Assembly: GCA_004557455.1 (NCBI GenBank)
Contig: SFDX01000001.1
Location: 59,581-123,580 of the forward strand
Origin: Akkermansia muciniphila
Lineage (GTDB): Bacteria > Verrucomicrobiota > Verrucomicrobiia > Verrucomicrobiales > Akkermansiaceae
Length of the DNA stretch: 64,000 nucleotides
Direction of reading: 5' to 3'
The notes under the pieces are model-generated. The model did no database searches and was not told where the DNA came from. It saw nothing but the letters and a program-made list of their open reading frames with translations. Positions 62,916-64,000 of the stretch are shown piece by piece (position 1 is the stretch's first letter; each line of letters starts with the position of its first letter). The position numbers and the translations under genes were made by a program.

Positions 62916-62948
62916 TCACAACAAACAGTTGATAAATAGCCATTTTTA

Positions 62949-62972
62949 TAGGGGAGTATCAGAACTCCCCTA
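62949..62972. repeat. Inverted repeat near the element end
   Basis: TAGGGGAGT (62949-62957) and ACTCCCCTA (62964-62972), nine-base perfect arms around six bases, between the lnu remnant and the element end. No T run follows on either strand. Confidence 0.55.
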
Positions 62973-62999
62973 CAAACTGTTATTTGCAGTTATCTATAC

Positions 63000-63280
63000 T
63001 CATATTCTTCCTTTACCCGAAAAAGTTTCTACCGGAAAACAATCCCCATCATAAAGAATTTCACCTTCGTCCGTATATTCAAAACAATGCAAATCAATAA
63101 TTCTGTTTTTCAAATCTTCCCATACAGTATGGTTCAATGTTGTATATTCCATCTTAATCTCATAAAAGCCATTAGCTTTCATTATTTCTATAAAGTTCTG
63201 ATAATCGTTCTTTTCTACAAAAATGTCAATATCATTATGGCAAATTGAAGAATCTGTTTTACATCTGTTATATTGACCAT
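63000..63280 (-). pseudogene. Lincosamide nucleotidyltransferase remnant (lnu(C)-like)
   Basis: An ATG at 63280 with a GGAG ribosome site starts MVNITDVKQILQFA. The frame then breaks near 63239. In a different frame CHNDIDIFVEKNDYQNFIEI continues through LKNRIIDLHCFEYTDEGEIL to a stop at 63000. Lnu enzymes of this type have ~160 residues and a WLDGGWGVDAL-type catalytic motif between these two blocks; that piece (about 20-25 residues) is missing, and the C-terminus is short by roughly 50. So the gene has an internal deletion with frame change plus a truncated end and is very unlikely to confer lincosamide resistance. Family naming is by motif and by its neighbour transposase. Confidence 0.65.
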
Positions 63281-63303
63281 CTTATCATCTCCACAAATTC
63301 TAA

Positions 63304-64000
63304 TTAGGCGACCAGAGGAACTGCTGGTCTGTTTGATAAATCTCTGCATTTAGCAGTTTTCAATGTTGCCAAAACAAAAGTTAAGAAGATGTTCCTTTTC
63401 TCCATGTCGCTTTCTTTGGCGTAATTTACAAGGTTATTCCACACAAGATAGTTGTTCAGATACTTGGTAGAAACACCGTTAAAGCCACGCATAAACCTCT
63501 TTAGCTGGCTATGGTAGCTATTGATATGTTGGATATTATAAATGCCTTTCTTGGCTTTGCCAGTCTTTAACTGCACAAGGTCAATGCCATTGGCATTTGT
63601 AAATCTCACATAGGAGTTCATCTTGTCCGTAACAAGAGTGGAATTGGTCTTAATCCTACCATCATAAATATGATGTAAATCTCTTGTAGAAACTCTACCA
63701 GTATTCGTAATCTTGGAGATAGACAAGCCATTCCTATTAACCGCACAAGGAACACATACCTTTTCTTGGGACAAGCCTCTGATATGTGTAGAATGACCAC
63801 GCTTATGAGCCTTGCGTGGCATAGCAAATGTCTTACTCTTGCTATGATTGCCCTTGTACGAGATGGCGAAAAAAGTTTCGTCAGCCTCAATAATGCCGTC
63901 AAGGGTAACATCGTCTGCCATATTCTGAAGTGCATCCAAAATCTTGTGTCTCCAAAGGAATGCGGTGTTTCTGTGAATCCCACAAGCAACAGCAGTCTTA
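63304..64000 (-). CDS. IS1595-family transposase, partial at right edge
   Basis: The open frame enters from the right edge with KTAVACGIHRNTAFLWRHK (helix-turn-helix part) and ends at 63304, giving ~230 residues. The ISXO2/IS1595-type catalytic region is visible: DGIIEADETFFAISYKGNH with the first acidic residues, LVTDKMNSYVRF with the second Asp, and HINSYHSQLKRFMRGFNGVS with the third catalytic position. The N-terminal start, probably with a zinc-ribbon domain, lies outside the window. It is strongly AT-rich. It mobilises the element that carries the lnu remnant. Confidence 0.8.
   Translation of the reverse strand, partial: KTAVACGIHRNTAFLWRHKILDALQNMADDVTLDGIIEADETFFAISYKGNHSKSKTFAMPRKAHKRGHSTHIRGLSQEKVCVPCAVNRNGLSISKITNTGRVSTRDLHHIYDGRIKTNSTLVTDKMNSYVRFTNANGIDLVQLKTGKAKKGIYNIQHINSYHSQLKRFMRGFNGVSTKYLNNYLVWNNLVNYAKESDMEKRNIFLTFVLATLKTAKCRDLSNRPAVPLVA

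Larger units (their letters stand above)
62909..64000. mobile_element. IS1595-family element with lnu cargo, right end outside window
   Basis: A low-GC block holding a broken lincosamide nucleotidyltransferase gene and an IS1595-family transposase, both on the minus strand. This pairing resembles the small mobilizable transposon MTnSag1 of Streptococcus agalactiae. The left end is probably the GGCTATGTCACAAC sequence at 62909, exactly where the NgoMIV-type gene loses its native frame. The distal end is not in the window, so the inverted repeat and target duplication cannot be confirmed. Confidence 0.6.

Noticed and set aside
1..64000. CRISPR arrays, rRNA genes, prophage blocks
   Set aside because: No regularly spaced direct repeats, no rRNA sequence and no phage structural genes were seen.

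Overview
The window looks like GC-rich (about 60% by eye) chromosomal DNA of a Gram-negative, LPS-making bacterium: kdsA, lpxB and an lpt block are present, and MurE carries the DNPR motif of meso-diaminopimelate-adding enzymes. Together with sparse Shine-Dalgarno sequences, a CoaE-Rho fusion and the overall gene style, this suggests the PVC group, most likely Verrucomicrobiota (an Akkermansia-like relative). That placement is inference; no rRNA is present to settle it. The last 2 kb is AT-rich mobile DNA of Firmicutes type.

Layout. 1-2989 (minus): a GTPase plus GTPase-associated protein pair resembling the DO-GTPase/GAP1 conflict-type systems, running off the left edge. 3.1-12.6 kb (plus): ilvE, a Nudix hydrolase, lysS, a PP2C phosphatase, a coaE-rho fusion, an AT-rich polytopic membrane protein, a small secreted Lys/Glu-rich protein and gdhA. 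12.7-18.9 kb: an AddB/AddA-like helicase-nuclease pair. 19-24.3 kb: a GT2 glycosyltransferase facing a kdsA-lptC-lptA-lptB operon. 24.4-36 kb: a thioredoxin-like protein, class II aldolase, a DUF3472-like secreted protein, an acyltransferase with an operator-like palindrome in its promoter, an SNF2 ATPase, tpiA, and GtrII-like and GT14 surface-sugar enzymes. 36.2-39.4 kb: rpmB, an orphan integrase-arm-like small protein, an MBL hydrolase, a DEAD-box helicase and ruvC. 39.5-53 kb: a dcw cell-wall cluster (mraZ, rsmH, ftsL-like, ftsI, murE, murF, mraY, murD, a LysM protein, ftsW, murG, an L,D-transpeptidase) that lacks murC, murB, ddl and ftsQAZ. 53-59.6 kb: GT2, DedA, lpxB, and a five-gene minus-strand run (lipoprotein, RNA methyltransferase, DtxR-type regulator, rhomboid, HAD phosphatase). 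59.7-64 kb: rpsT, a zinc-ribbon protein, a decayed SNF2 gene, tRNA-Glu(CTC), a truncated NgoMIV-type restriction gene, and an IS1595-family element carrying a broken lincosamide nucleotidyltransferase gene.

A recurring signal is promoter placement. At many genes a TTGNNN/N17/TANNNT promoter ends only 6-9 bases before the start codon, so transcripts would begin at or within a few bases of the ATG (leaderless or nearly so). Ribosomal-protein genes, fba, gdhA and the tRNA instead have ordinary leaders. This pattern was used to choose several start codons.

Functionally the window is dominated by envelope building (peptidoglycan precursors, division synthase, LPS Kdo/lipid A/transport, surface glycosylation) with central metabolism and DNA repair interspersed. 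Accessory or conflict-related DNA sits at both ends.
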